Below, in pieces: positions 18,873 through 26,863 of a DNA stretch of 64,000 bases (positions within the stretch are counted from its first letter, which is position 1; each line of letters opens with the position of its first letter). The notes under the pieces were generated by a model, which saw nothing but the letters and a program-made list of their open reading frames with translations, was not told the origin of the DNA and made no database searches. The translations under genes and the position numbers were made by a program. Source of the DNA: Chitinivibrionales bacterium (GTDB taxonomy: Bacteria > Fibrobacterota > Chitinivibrionia > Chitinivibrionales > FEN-1185); contig DATJAL010000001.1 in assembly GCA_035516255.1 (NCBI GenBank), positions 62,001 to 126,000 of the forward strand. The letters run 5' to 3'.

Positions 18873-21242
18873 ATGGGAATGAAAGACTCGTCGTCACATC
18901 GGATCAAAGCAGCAATTTTTCTTCTTTCCACCATCTCTTGTGTTTTTTCCGTGTTTGCAGACGGATTGCCCGGCGAATACCTCATTACGCAGCGTTGGCG
19001 CGACCTGTTTTCTCGTTATTCGCCCTCCACCAATCCCGCTTTCATAACCGAAGCAAATTACATTGACCTTCGCGCATGCCAGGGATTTGTGTTGGACGGA
19101 TGGTCTCAGCTTACGGAACTCGGCGCTACTTTTCCCGTGGGATTGTACGAATCGTGGGGTGTTTCCTACTTCACCGAAGGCGCGGGCGATATTTCGGCAA
19201 ACGGATGGGACCAGGTGAACGGCGTCGTGGTTGATTCGGGAAAGGTCTCAAACCGGAACAATCTGCTCATGGCCACCTACGCCAACAATATCTGGGGCGG
19301 GCTCAGCATCGGCGTGAACCTGGGACTTTCGATGAACACGAACTTCGCGCATACCATGGCCGACTGGCTTTATAACCTGAGCGGCGACGTGGGGCTCACC
19401 TACCGGCTCGCGATGCACCCGGTGTACGGCGAGCATATCATCGGCATTTCGTTCCAAAACATTTTAGAACCGATCCTCGATAATTTACATTTGCCATCTA
19501 ACATGAGCGTTGCGAGTTATACAAACAATATCAAATTCTCATGGCTTGCGTATTTTCTTGAGAAACAGATCGAGGCAGGGCTTGACATAAGCACGAAAAA
19601 TCTTTACGAGGCCCTCGCTAACGGTTCACCACCGAAATTAATTAACGGTACCGATACGGTGACGAGTAAAAACGTTATCGAATACGACTACAACTTCCGC
19701 TTGGGCGGCTGGCTCATGCGCATGCTCAACGTTTATTTCCTCATGGGAAACATCCGGCAGTCCAACGAATATTACGGGTTCGCCATAGGCGTCAACTTTC
19801 CACACTTTAACGAGGGAAGGGACCTGCAGTTCCTGTACCAGTTCATCGGCATGACCCAGGAGGACCAGGTGTCAACCCATTCGGTGTATATCCGCGGCGA
19901 TGTCGGAATGCACCGAGAAGAAATGTACGCCCGGCGCATGGCGCGCGCGCTCGACCTCGCTCCCAACGAGCTGTACAACAGGGCCTGCAAGCTGTATTAC
20001 GAAGGCAAATACTGGGACGCCTTTTTCCTGTTCAGCCAGATACTGGTCCAGTTCCCCAACTTCTTCAAAAACGACTGGGTGCAGTACTACCGCGGTGCGT
20101 GTCTGGAGAAGCTTGACATGAGGGAGCTCTCGGCGCAGAATTACCGCGACGCGAAAAAGGACTACCCCAAGAGCTCGATCATCCCCTATGCGGACCTCGG
20201 GCTCATGCGTATCGCTTACCGCGACAACAACACCGCCGGCGTGAGCGAGCAGTTCTCATTGCTCAATTCTAACGCGGTCCCGGACTCGCTTAAATATCAC
20301 GCGTATTATCTCATGGCCGAACAGGACATGCGGGACAAGAACTATCAGCCCGGCATTCAGCTCTTCACGGCCATCCCCGAAACGCACCCCGAGTATCCGT
20401 TTGCCCAGCACTCGGCAGCGGTTTCGTATGTCCTCACTTACAACATGGAAGACGCGCTCAACGCGCTCGGCAACGCCATCGAGGCAAAGGCGCAGACCAA
20501 CGAACAGCATGAAATCGTCAATCGTTCGTACCTGTTTCTCGGCTACATGTTTTACGAACAACTGGCGCTTTCCAAGGCGATCACCGCATTGCGCATGGTC
20601 CCTAAGCAGAGCTATTATTATGAGGATGCGCTCCTGGGAATGTGCTGGACCGCACTCCGCGCCCGGCAGTGGAACGACTGTATCACCAACGGCCAGGCGC
20701 TCCAGAAGCTGTCGGCCAAGCCGTCGCTCCAGTGCGAGGGCAGCCTCATCGAGGCATACGCACACCTGATGCAGAAGAATTACGACGCCGCTCTCTCGGT
20801 GCTTTCGGCGGCGTCACAGAAGGCGGCTGCGCTCAAGGCGCCGCCGGCCGACACGCTCGAAGCCGAGCAGGTGAAATACCGCGTGAACCGAAAGACCTAC
20901 GAGGTGCTCGCGTTCGACGTGAACAAGCTTTCGCTCGAGCTTCCCTCCTCCACCGTCCTGCACCAGACCGACAGTCTGCGCAAGGTCCAGACCGAGGACA
21001 AGGACAAACTTGACAAATTCGAGGTCTTTGCCGACGAGTTCTACCGATCCACTTTCTTCTCGCGCAACATCGCCGATATCAAGAACGACATCGACTACGC
21101 GCTCGCCATAGTGCAGAAAATATCGCACCAGACCGACAAGACCGATACGCAGCAGAAGATGGAGGAGAAGCAAAAGGAACTCGACCAGGAAATCCAGAAA
21201 CTCAAACAGCAGATGGAGAATGGTCCCGAAAAGAAGAAATAA
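18873..21242 (+). CDS. PorV/FadL-like outer-membrane barrel fused to TPR domain
   Basis: The ATG at 18873 follows an AAGGA site; the ATG six codons upstream (18855) has none. The 789-residue product has a signal peptide, then a barrel-like region (about 30-340) that begins with an NPAF-type segment (YSPSTNPAFITEANYIDL) and GVSYFTEGAGDISANGWDQ, as in PorV/PorQ/UPF0164 proteins. From about 360 onward there are ten or so TPR-like helix pairs (ELYNRACKLYYEGKYWDAFF and similar), and a charged coiled-coil tail ends at EKKK. PorV-type proteins shuttle or anchor type IX-secretion cargo in Bacteroidota. A fusion to a long periplasmic TPR domain suggests docking of other envelope proteins. Followed by a terminator. 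Confidence 0.65.
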   Translation: MGMKDSSSHRIKAAIFLLSTISCVFSVFADGLPGEYLITQRWRDLFSRYSPSTNPAFITEANYIDLRACQGFVLDGWSQLTELGATFPVGLYESWGVSYFTEGAGDISANGWDQVNGVVVDSGKVSNRNNLLMATYANNIWGGLSIGVNLGLSMNTNFAHTMADWLYNLSGDVGLTYRLAMHPVYGEHIIGISFQNILEPILDNLHLPSNMSVASYTNNIKFSWLAYFLEKQIEAGLDISTKNLYEALANGSPPKLINGTDTVTSKNVIEYDYNFRLGGWLMRMLNVYFLMGNIRQSNEYYGFAIGVNFPHFNEGRDLQFLYQFIGMTQEDQVSTHSVYIRGDVGMHREEMYARRMARALDLAPNELYNRACKLYYEGKYWDAFFLFSQILVQFPNFFKNDWVQYYRGACLEKLDMRELSAQNYRDAKKDYPKSSIIPYADLGLMRIAYRDNNTAGVSEQFSLLNSNAVPDSLKYHAYYLMAEQDMRDKNYQPGIQLFTAIPETHPEYPFAQHSAAVSYVLTYNMEDALNALGNAIEAKAQTNEQHEIVNRSYLFLGYMFYEQLALSKAITALRMVPKQSYYYEDALLGMCWTALRARQWNDCITNGQALQKLSAKPSLQCEGSLIEAYAHLMQKNYDAALSVLSAASQKAAALKAPPADTLEAEQVKYRVNRKTYEVLAFDVNKLSLELPSSTVLHQTDSLRKVQTEDKDKLDKFEVFADEFYRSTFFSRNIADIKNDIDYALAIVQKISHQTDKTDTQQKMEEKQKELDQEIQKLKQQMENGPEKKK

Positions 21243-21261
21243 AGTATCCGACTAAAGCGTG

Positions 21262-21303
21262 AGCGGCCTGCCGGGTGGTTTCCCCGCGGGCCGCTTCTTT
21301 TTA
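21262..21303 (+). terminator. Rho-independent terminator
   Basis: A GC-rich hairpin (AGCGGCC...GGCCGCT with an inner CGGG/CCCG pair) is followed by TCTTTTT, 20 bp after the barrel/TPR stop codon. It lies between two convergent genes and its T-tract serves the plus strand. Confidence 0.8.
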
Positions 21304-21307
21304 AAAG

Positions 21308-22054
21308 TTATTTGCCCAGCTTTTCCTTAGCTGCCTTTGCCTCGGGAGAATCAGGGCAGGTGGAGATGAGTTTCTGCCAGACCAGCTTTCTTTTTTCCAG
21401 CGCCTTTTTTATCTCAAAAACGAGGCCGAGCTTGTACAGCGAGGCGCACACCTTTTTCCCGTCGCGGTATTTCCTGAGGTAGTCGGTGTAGAGCTGCTCC
21501 GCCTTTTCGTACTCCTTCTTGCCGAAGAAACATTCGGCATACCAGTATGCCGCTTCGTCGGCGGTCGGTGATTCCGGGTACTGGTTCACGAGGTCGAGAA
21601 AGCCGTTGGCCGCTAGGTCGAAGCGTCCCGCATTGAAATCGCCGCAGGCAATCTGGTACAGTTTGTCAACCTGCGTCTTCTTCTGCGTCGCGTCGGCGGA
21701 ATCGGCCGCTGCCTTTGCCTTCCACTGTTCCTGCATCTCCTGCGTCTTCTTGTCGATCATCGAAAGCTTGTATTTGCTTTCCGAAAGGCTGCCCTCGAGC
21801 GACGAGACCTTCTGGCCGAGCTCCTCGAAGCGCACCTGCATGTCGGCACGGATGAGCCGCAGCAGCTCGTTCTGGTTCTTCTGCTCCTTCTGGAGAAGGG
21901 TGTCGCGCGACGCCATTTCGGTCCTGAGTGAATCAACGCGCGCCTCTACTTCCTTTAGCTCCTGGATGCGCAGCAGGGTGATGGAGGAGCATCCGGAAAA
22001 AAGCGAAAGGAACATGCCGGACAAGATAATGATAATTTTGGAGGTCTTCGCCAT
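21308..22054 (-). CDS. cpoB: Tol-system cell-division coordinator CpoB/YbgF-like lipoprotein
   Basis: The ATG at 22054 follows an AAGGA site and gives a lipoprotein-type signal (lipobox LFSGC). Residues about 30-125 form a trimer-type coiled coil rich in Leu, Glu and Gln, and about 140-248 form TPRs (ADEAAYWYAECFFGKKEYEKA), the layout of YbgF/CpoB. CpoB links the Tol machine to peptidoglycan synthesis during constriction. Enterobacterial CpoB is periplasmic and soluble; here the cysteine suggests lipid anchoring. It ends the tolQ-tolR-tolA-tolB series, where pal would normally precede it; 93 bp without a gene separate it from tolB. Confidence 0.85.
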   Translation of the reverse strand: MAKTSKIIIILSGMFLSLFSGCSSITLLRIQELKEVEARVDSLRTEMASRDTLLQKEQKNQNELLRLIRADMQVRFEELGQKVSSLEGSLSESKYKLSMIDKKTQEMQEQWKAKAAADSADATQKKTQVDKLYQIACGDFNAGRFDLAANGFLDLVNQYPESPTADEAAYWYAECFFGKKEYEKAEQLYTDYLRKYRDGKKVCASLYKLGLVFEIKKALEKRKLVWQKLISTCPDSPEAKAAKEKLGK

Positions 22055-22147
22055 AAAGTCCTTCCCACGTGGAATAGTGGACACATCGCTGATATATAAA
22101 ATTATGATTGCGGAAACGATGAAGCAAATGCAAAAATGCCGCGGGGA

Positions 22148-23392
22148 TTAAAAATTCGACCAGTCCGGCATCTTTGCGGTTCCCGTGCTGGTGAGCCGGA
22201 TCAGGCGCGTGCCGTCTGATTTTGCCGCGTACAAGTCGGATTTAGGTCCGCGTTTGCTCGAAAAAACAATGTGCATTCCGTCAGCCGCCCAGGCAGGGTA
22301 TTCGTTTTCGCCGGGGCAGCTGGTGACTTGGAAGACGCCCGAGCCGTCGGTTTTCGCGGTCCAGATTTCGAACTTGCCGTTTGTCAAACACTGGTAGGCG
22401 ATCCTGTCCCCCTTCGGCGACCAGGCAGGCGAGTCCTGGTATCCGCCCTCGAACGTGAGCTGGTGCACGCTGGAGCCGTCCGCGTCCATGATGAAAATCC
22501 GCGGCCCTCCCACCCGGTCGGACGTAAATGCGATCTGATACCCGTTGGGCGACCAGCACGGCGAGGTGTTGATCGCCTTGGTTTTGGTGAGCCGTTTAAC
22601 GTCAGTCCCGTCGAGGTCGCAGGTGTAAATCTCCATGGTGCCGTCGCGGGAGGAGGTGAAAACCACTTTTCCGGTGATGGGAGAATACGCCGGCGAGGAC
22701 TCGACGAAACGGTTGTTCATGAGCGCCCCGCCCTTCCCGCCGAAGGTCGCCTTGTAGATGCTCGGGTGGCCGCGGATGAACGAGGTCCATAAAAACATGG
22801 TTGAATCGACGAACACCGGGAAAATGTTGACCGTTGCCGCCGCTATGAGCTGGTGCATGTTTTCGCCGTCCCAGTCCATGATCATGATGTCCTTTTCCCT
22901 AGCGCCTTCGTCCTTGACAAACAGCATCCTGCTTTCGAAAATGCCTTTGTCGCCGAACAGCGTGGAAACGAGCATGTCGGCAAAGCGGTGCGCCATCATG
23001 CCCGTCTGGCCCATTTCGCCTTCGTATTTTTTCTCCAGCAGGGCATCCGAGGTTTTCGCATCGCGCAGCGTGAACTCCACGCGCACGTATTTGCCGAACA
23101 CCTCGTATTCGCCGTCGATGTACAGCGGCACGTTGCTCTTCGCAAGCTCGGCGGGATCTGCCTTGAGGACGCGCAACACGTTTACCCGTCCGGAAAATTC
23201 AAGGTCGGCGGCGAGCACCTTCCACGGTTCGTTTTTTGTGACAGCGGTTTCGCCTGAATTTTTTAAAGGAAGGAGGGCGATGGAGATGGAATCGAGGTTG
23301 GAGGCATAGGATTCAAGGGTGATGCGCTCGGCGAGCGGAGCGTTTATGCCTAAGATGACAGCAAAGGATATCAGAACAAGGGTGCGCATCAT
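22148..23392 (-). CDS. tolB: Tol-Pal system beta-propeller protein TolB
   Basis: TolB is a periplasmic protein that binds Pal and TolA. The 414-residue chain has a signal peptide, an N-terminal alpha/beta domain (about 25-170), and a six-bladed propeller with repeats of the form W/Y-SP-dG-x-x-I-a-F-x-S-x-r (for example SPCWSPNGYQIAFTSDR, SPAWSPKGDRIAY, YPAWAADGMHIVFSSKR). The ATG at 23392 has GGAGG eight bases upstream; a TTG five codons earlier is disfavoured because it would overlap that site. It follows tolA by 27 bp. Confidence 0.92.
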   Translation of the reverse strand: MMRTLVLISFAVILGINAPLAERITLESYASNLDSISIALLPLKNSGETAVTKNEPWKVLAADLEFSGRVNVLRVLKADPAELAKSNVPLYIDGEYEVFGKYVRVEFTLRDAKTSDALLEKKYEGEMGQTGMMAHRFADMLVSTLFGDKGIFESRMLFVKDEGAREKDIMIMDWDGENMHQLIAAATVNIFPVFVDSTMFLWTSFIRGHPSIYKATFGGKGGALMNNRFVESSPAYSPITGKVVFTSSRDGTMEIYTCDLDGTDVKRLTKTKAINTSPCWSPNGYQIAFTSDRVGGPRIFIMDADGSSVHQLTFEGGYQDSPAWSPKGDRIAYQCLTNGKFEIWTAKTDGSGVFQVTSCPGENEYPAWAADGMHIVFSSKRGPKSDLYAAKSDGTRLIRLTSTGTAKMPDWSNF

Positions 23393-23419
23393 CGCTGATA
23401 CCTCCAATCGTCTTGCGGG

Positions 23420-24088
23420 TTATTGCTTGACGCAGTGTAAAATATATTTGAGATCAAGCCTGTTTCCGGACCAGCCGGGCGGAAGCTTGCCGAACGGCGC
23501 CGCCATCGTGACGGCCCTTACCGCCAGGTTGTCGAGCGTGGATATCCCCGACGACTCTTTCACCACAACCGGTGAAATATCTCCGCCGGGAAAAATGGTG
23601 AAAAACACCGTGACTGCAGCGTCTTTTTTTTGCGTTATGCCGCTTGGAGGTTTCCAATTTTCCTCGACTTTCGAAATAACGCTGTTGATATACCACGCAT
23701 ATTTGAATGACTGACCTGCAGTGATTTCCGAAACGCTGGCGGGGATTGCGTCGAGCAGTTCCTCCAGCTGGTCTGTATTCTCCTTTGTATTTTCTTCCTT
23801 CTTGGACGCTTGTTTCGACTTTTTCTTCGCCGGTATTGGATTGGCCGTCTTTGGCTTTTTGACCGCCTGCGCAATTTTCTGCTGGATCGCGGTCTTGGGC
23901 ATGCTCACCAGGGTGAATGTTTTAGGACGCTCATATTTTTCGGAGTGGTAAAACAGCGTGGCAAGCAGCGGTATTCCGATCAAAATCACGGCATGAAAAA
24001 TCGCGGAGATGACAACCACGGGCGCGAATGAATCTTCATCCGCCTTGCTGCTTACGCGCGGCAAAACGGCAGCCGCAGACGCGACCAT
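23420..24088 (-). CDS. TolA/TonB-like energy transducer
   Basis: A 222-residue protein with an N-terminal cytoplasmic stretch, one transmembrane helix (VVISAIFHAVILIGIPLLATLF), a Lys/Ala/Pro-rich periplasmic linker, and a C-terminal TonB-type domain (VTVFFTIFPGGDISPVVVKESSG...LDNLAVRAVTMAAPFGKLPPG). It couples the TolQ/TolR proton channel to the outer membrane. Its place between tolR and tolB argues for the TolA role, although the domain is closer to TonB. Its start shares a base with the tolR stop. Confidence 0.85.
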   Translation of the reverse strand: MVASAAAVLPRVSSKADEDSFAPVVVISAIFHAVILIGIPLLATLFYHSEKYERPKTFTLVSMPKTAIQQKIAQAVKKPKTANPIPAKKKSKQASKKEENTKENTDQLEELLDAIPASVSEITAGQSFKYAWYINSVISKVEENWKPPSGITQKKDAAVTVFFTIFPGGDISPVVVKESSGISTLDNLAVRAVTMAAPFGKLPPGWSGNRLDLKYILHCVKQ

Positions 24089-24504
24089 CAGGAGCCACCA
24101 GCTTCCTCTTTGGCCGGCAGCGTGAGAAACCCGAGCTTGACCACGCCGGCATTCTGCACATCGGCGATGACGCGGATCACCAGGCCGTAGGGCACCTTCT
24201 TGTCCGCGTTGATGAACACCGGCGTCTTCACGCGTCCGGCGAACACCTCCTTGAAGCGCTTCTTGAAGTCGCCGAGGTTGATGCGCTCCTGGTCAATGAA
24301 TATTTCGCTGCGGCTGTTGATGGAAATTTGAATGAAGTCGTTGACTTCCACGTTTTCGGCGTCGGCCTTGGGGAGGTCGACCTGAACGCCCTGGGTCATC
24401 ATGGGCGCGGTGATCATGAAGATGATGAGCAGCGTGAAAACGACATCGACGAGGTTCGTGATGTTGAGGTCCGCTATCGCTTTTCTTCTTTTGCCCGATT
24501 TCAT
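24088..24504 (-). CDS. tolR: TolR/ExbD biopolymer-transport protein
   Basis: A 138-residue one-helix protein. The N-terminal KAIADLNITNLVDVVFTLLIIFMITAP holds the family's membrane helix with the proton-path aspartate (LVDVV). A periplasmic domain with FINADKKVPYGLVIRVIADVQNAG follows. It works with TolQ as a proton-driven motor. The stop overlaps the next gene by one base, and tolQ ends 16 bp upstream. Confidence 0.92.
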   Translation of the reverse strand: MKSGKRRKAIADLNITNLVDVVFTLLIIFMITAPMMTQGVQVDLPKADAENVEVNDFIQISINSRSEIFIDQERINLGDFKKRFKEVFAGRVKTPVFINADKKVPYGLVIRVIADVQNAGVVKLGFLTLPAKEEAGGS

Positions 24505-24520
24505 TGCGGCGCTCTTTCCT

Positions 24521-25249
24521 TCAGGCGGCCGGCTTTCCCGGATGTTTGTCGCGGTACAGCACGCTTAGAATATCCCTTTTCAAATGGGAAAACATGAGGT
24601 TCTTGTATTCGGAAAGCTCGTTTTCCACCCTGTCAACCTGGTGGACGAAGTAGTTGTAGAACAGCACGGCAGGGATCGCGACCCCGAGGCCCACGAGCGT
24701 GACCACAAGCGCCTCGGCGATGCCGGGCGCCACCACGGGCAGGCTCGCCGAGCCCTGGTTTCCGATCTCGTAAAAAGAGTCCATGATCCCCCACACCGTT
24801 CCGAGCAGCCCGAGAAACGGGCACACGCTGCTGGAAATCGCCAGCAGGATGAGGCCCGTGTCAAGCTTCCTCGAGATTTCGGAAAAAAGCGTGTCGATGC
24901 GTTCGAGCGCAATCGCAAACTGGTTCTGCAAAAAGAAAGACCAGTCGCTGACCCCGCTGTGCGATTTGGAATCGTCGATGATGCGCCGGAACTCGCCCGC
25001 GCCCTTTGCGCCGAGCTGTCCCATGGGCGATTTGAGGAGCTGTGCGTCCGCTTTTTCGACATCGGTCAATGCCGTCATAGCCAGATATTTTTTAAAAAAA
25101 AGCCTGCTTCGCTTTGACACCCGTCCGAGGTAATAGAACCTGTTGAAAATCACGGCCCAGGTGACTATGGAAAAAATCCCGAGCAATACCAGGATCGAGC
25201 GCGCCACCCAGCCTGACCTGAGTATCATGTCAACAATGGGAATGTTCAT
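24521..25249 (-). CDS. tolQ: TolQ/ExbB proton-channel protein
   Basis: A 242-residue inner-membrane protein with one N-terminal helix (GWVARSILVLLGIFSIVTWAVIF), a cytoplasmic loop, and two C-terminal helices with the family motif LGLLGTVWGIMDSFYEIG and APGIAEALVVTLVGLGVAIPAVLFYN. The ATG at 25249 has an AAGGA site; the upstream alternative at 25264 does not. A perfect 8-bp hairpin lies in its leader (25269-25288). First gene of the Tol series. Confidence 0.93.
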   Translation of the reverse strand: MNIPIVDMILRSGWVARSILVLLGIFSIVTWAVIFNRFYYLGRVSKRSRLFFKKYLAMTALTDVEKADAQLLKSPMGQLGAKGAGEFRRIIDDSKSHSGVSDWSFFLQNQFAIALERIDTLFSEISRKLDTGLILLAISSSVCPFLGLLGTVWGIMDSFYEIGNQGSASLPVVAPGIAEALVVTLVGLGVAIPAVLFYNYFVHQVDRVENELSEYKNLMFSHLKRDILSVLYRDKHPGKPAA

Positions 25250-25268
25250 GCAGTATCCTTTCAAGGGC

Positions 25269-25288
25269 GCCGGAAAGAGTTTTCCGGC
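25269..25288 (-). promoter_or_regulatory. perfect hairpin in tolQ leader
   Basis: GCCGGAAA and TTTCCGGC enclose a four-base loop, 19 bp upstream of the tolQ ATG and close to its ribosome site. No T-run follows on either strand, so it is not a standard terminator. It may be an operator or a translation-modulating leader hairpin. Confidence 0.45.
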
Positions 25289-25358
25289 ATGATGTACTCA
25301 TCATAAAATATAATTTTTAAAAAATATTGAGAGGACAAGAATTGCTGATATCGCCGAT

Positions 25359-26684
25359 TTAGTCTCCTTTGTCTGCGGCTCGAATCCATGTCTTCATATC
25401 GTCGATCGCGCGATGGCACAATTGCATTTGGCGTTCTTTTTTTGGCAGTTTGCGCGAAGTATCGGAAAGCGCTGGCAGCAGGCCGAAGTGAAAACTTGAG
25501 GGAGAAAATGGTTTTAATTTCGAACCGGTCACATAATGCAACAGCGAACCGAGGGCGGTTGTTTCAGGAGGATTGTTGACATGGTTCTCCCGGATCCTTC
25601 CCAGAACGAATTTTGCGGCGGCATGTCCGGTCGCGATGCTTTCAACATACCCTTCATTGCCGCACAATTGGCCGGCGCAAAAAAGCGACGGCATTGATTT
25701 AAAGGAAAGGTCGGGCGCCAGAAGCGAAGGTGAATCGAGGTAGGTATTGCGGTGACATGAACCGAACCGCAGGAATTCGGCATTCTCGAGACCGGGGATC
25801 ATCCTGAAAACCCGCTTCTGTTCCGCCTGGGTGAGCCTGGTCTGGCACGCGACAAGGCTGAAACTGCTTCCCGCCGCGTCTTCGCGACGCAACTGGCACA
25901 GCGCAAACGGCCGTTTTCCGGTGGACGGATCGGAAAACCCCACGGGTTTGAGCGGTCCATAGGCCATTGCAAGCGGGCCGCGACGTGCAATGATATCGAG
26001 GGGAAGGCACGCTTCGAAAAAACGCTCCTCCTCGCCCGCATGCGGAGAAACGGTTTGTGCAGATTTCAGCGCCCCGTGAAACCGTTCATATTCTTCCCGT
26101 GTAAACGGGCAATTGCAGTAATCGTCCCGATCCAGCCGCCAGCGCGAGCCGAAAAACGCTTTTTTAAAATCAATCGATTCCCTGCTGACAATCGGCGCGA
26201 TGGCGTCGTAAAAATATAATGAGTCGGCCGGAAATGTTTTTTGCAGCCATTCAGCCATCGGCAATGAAGTAAGAGGACCTGTTGCCAGTATAACGGCATC
26301 GTGACCCGCGGGAGGCTCGCGGGCTTCGGCGGTCTGCAAGGAAATGCCGGGTGATGCTTTCAATTCTTTCATCACTTCTTCGGAAAACGCTTTTCTGTCA
26401 ACGGCCAGGGCTTTCCCCGCAGGTAGTGACGTTTTTTTCGCGCTGGAAAGCAGCGGGCTGCCAAGCAGCGCGAGCTCTTCCTTGAGCAGCGCCAGCGCGG
26501 CGGGAAGTTCTTGGGATTTAAACGAGTTTGAGCATACCAGTTCCGCAGGGAGTGCGGTGGCATGCGCCGCAGTAGTTTTAGCGGGACGCATTTCGTAAAG
26601 GGTGACGGCAATGCCGCGGCGTACGAGCACAAGCGCCGCTTCGCATCCGGCAAGGCCGGCGCCGATAATGCCGATTGATGGCAT
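25359..26684 (-). CDS. trmFO: methylenetetrahydrofolate--tRNA-(uracil-5-)-methyltransferase TrmFO
   Basis: TrmFO uses FAD and methylene-tetrahydrofolate to form m5U54 in the tRNA T-loop. The protein starts with an FAD-binding GIIGAGLAGCEAALVL, has AELVCSNSFKSQ near residue 55, FYDAIAPIVSRESIDFKKAF, and a C-terminal GNEGYVESIATGHAAAKFVLG segment, all typical. The 441-residue length is normal. I fix the start at 26684, which has AAGGA eight bases upstream; the open frame continues into the palindromic repeat further upstream, but those codons are repeat sequence and not protein. A 109-bp gap separates it from tolQ. Confidence 0.94.
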   Translation of the reverse strand: MPSIGIIGAGLAGCEAALVLVRRGIAVTLYEMRPAKTTAAHATALPAELVCSNSFKSQELPAALALLKEELALLGSPLLSSAKKTSLPAGKALAVDRKAFSEEVMKELKASPGISLQTAEAREPPAGHDAVILATGPLTSLPMAEWLQKTFPADSLYFYDAIAPIVSRESIDFKKAFFGSRWRLDRDDYCNCPFTREEYERFHGALKSAQTVSPHAGEEERFFEACLPLDIIARRGPLAMAYGPLKPVGFSDPSTGKRPFALCQLRREDAAGSSFSLVACQTRLTQAEQKRVFRMIPGLENAEFLRFGSCHRNTYLDSPSLLAPDLSFKSMPSLFCAGQLCGNEGYVESIATGHAAAKFVLGRIRENHVNNPPETTALGSLLHYVTGSKLKPFSPSSFHFGLLPALSDTSRKLPKKERQMQLCHRAIDDMKTWIRAADKGD

Positions 26685-26706
26685 TGAAAGCTTCCTTAAA
26701 AAAATA

Positions 26707-26854
26707 GCCACAGATACACAGAGAGCACAGAGAAAGTTAAAATATAGTTGGAAGTTGAAGGTTGAAAGTTGAAAGCAAGAACACAAAACGCCTTCAACTT
26801 TCAAGTCCCAACTTAAACTACATGTTTTCTCTGTGTCCTCTGTGTCTCTGTGGC
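26707..26854. repeat. nested palindromic repeat with CACAGAG arms
   Basis: The outer arms (26707-26736 and 26825-26854) begin GCCACAGA and match in 27 of 30 positions when one is reverse-complemented. Each is built of degenerate ACACAGAG units. Inside lies a second, looser pair of GTTGAAAGTTGAA-type arms. It fills the spacer between topA and trmFO without disturbing either. Similar CACAGAG palindromes are, from memory, scattered in intergenic DNA of many unrelated bacteria, so it is best read as a small mobile or REP-like unit. Confidence 0.75.
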
Positions 26855-26863
26855 AACTCTTTT

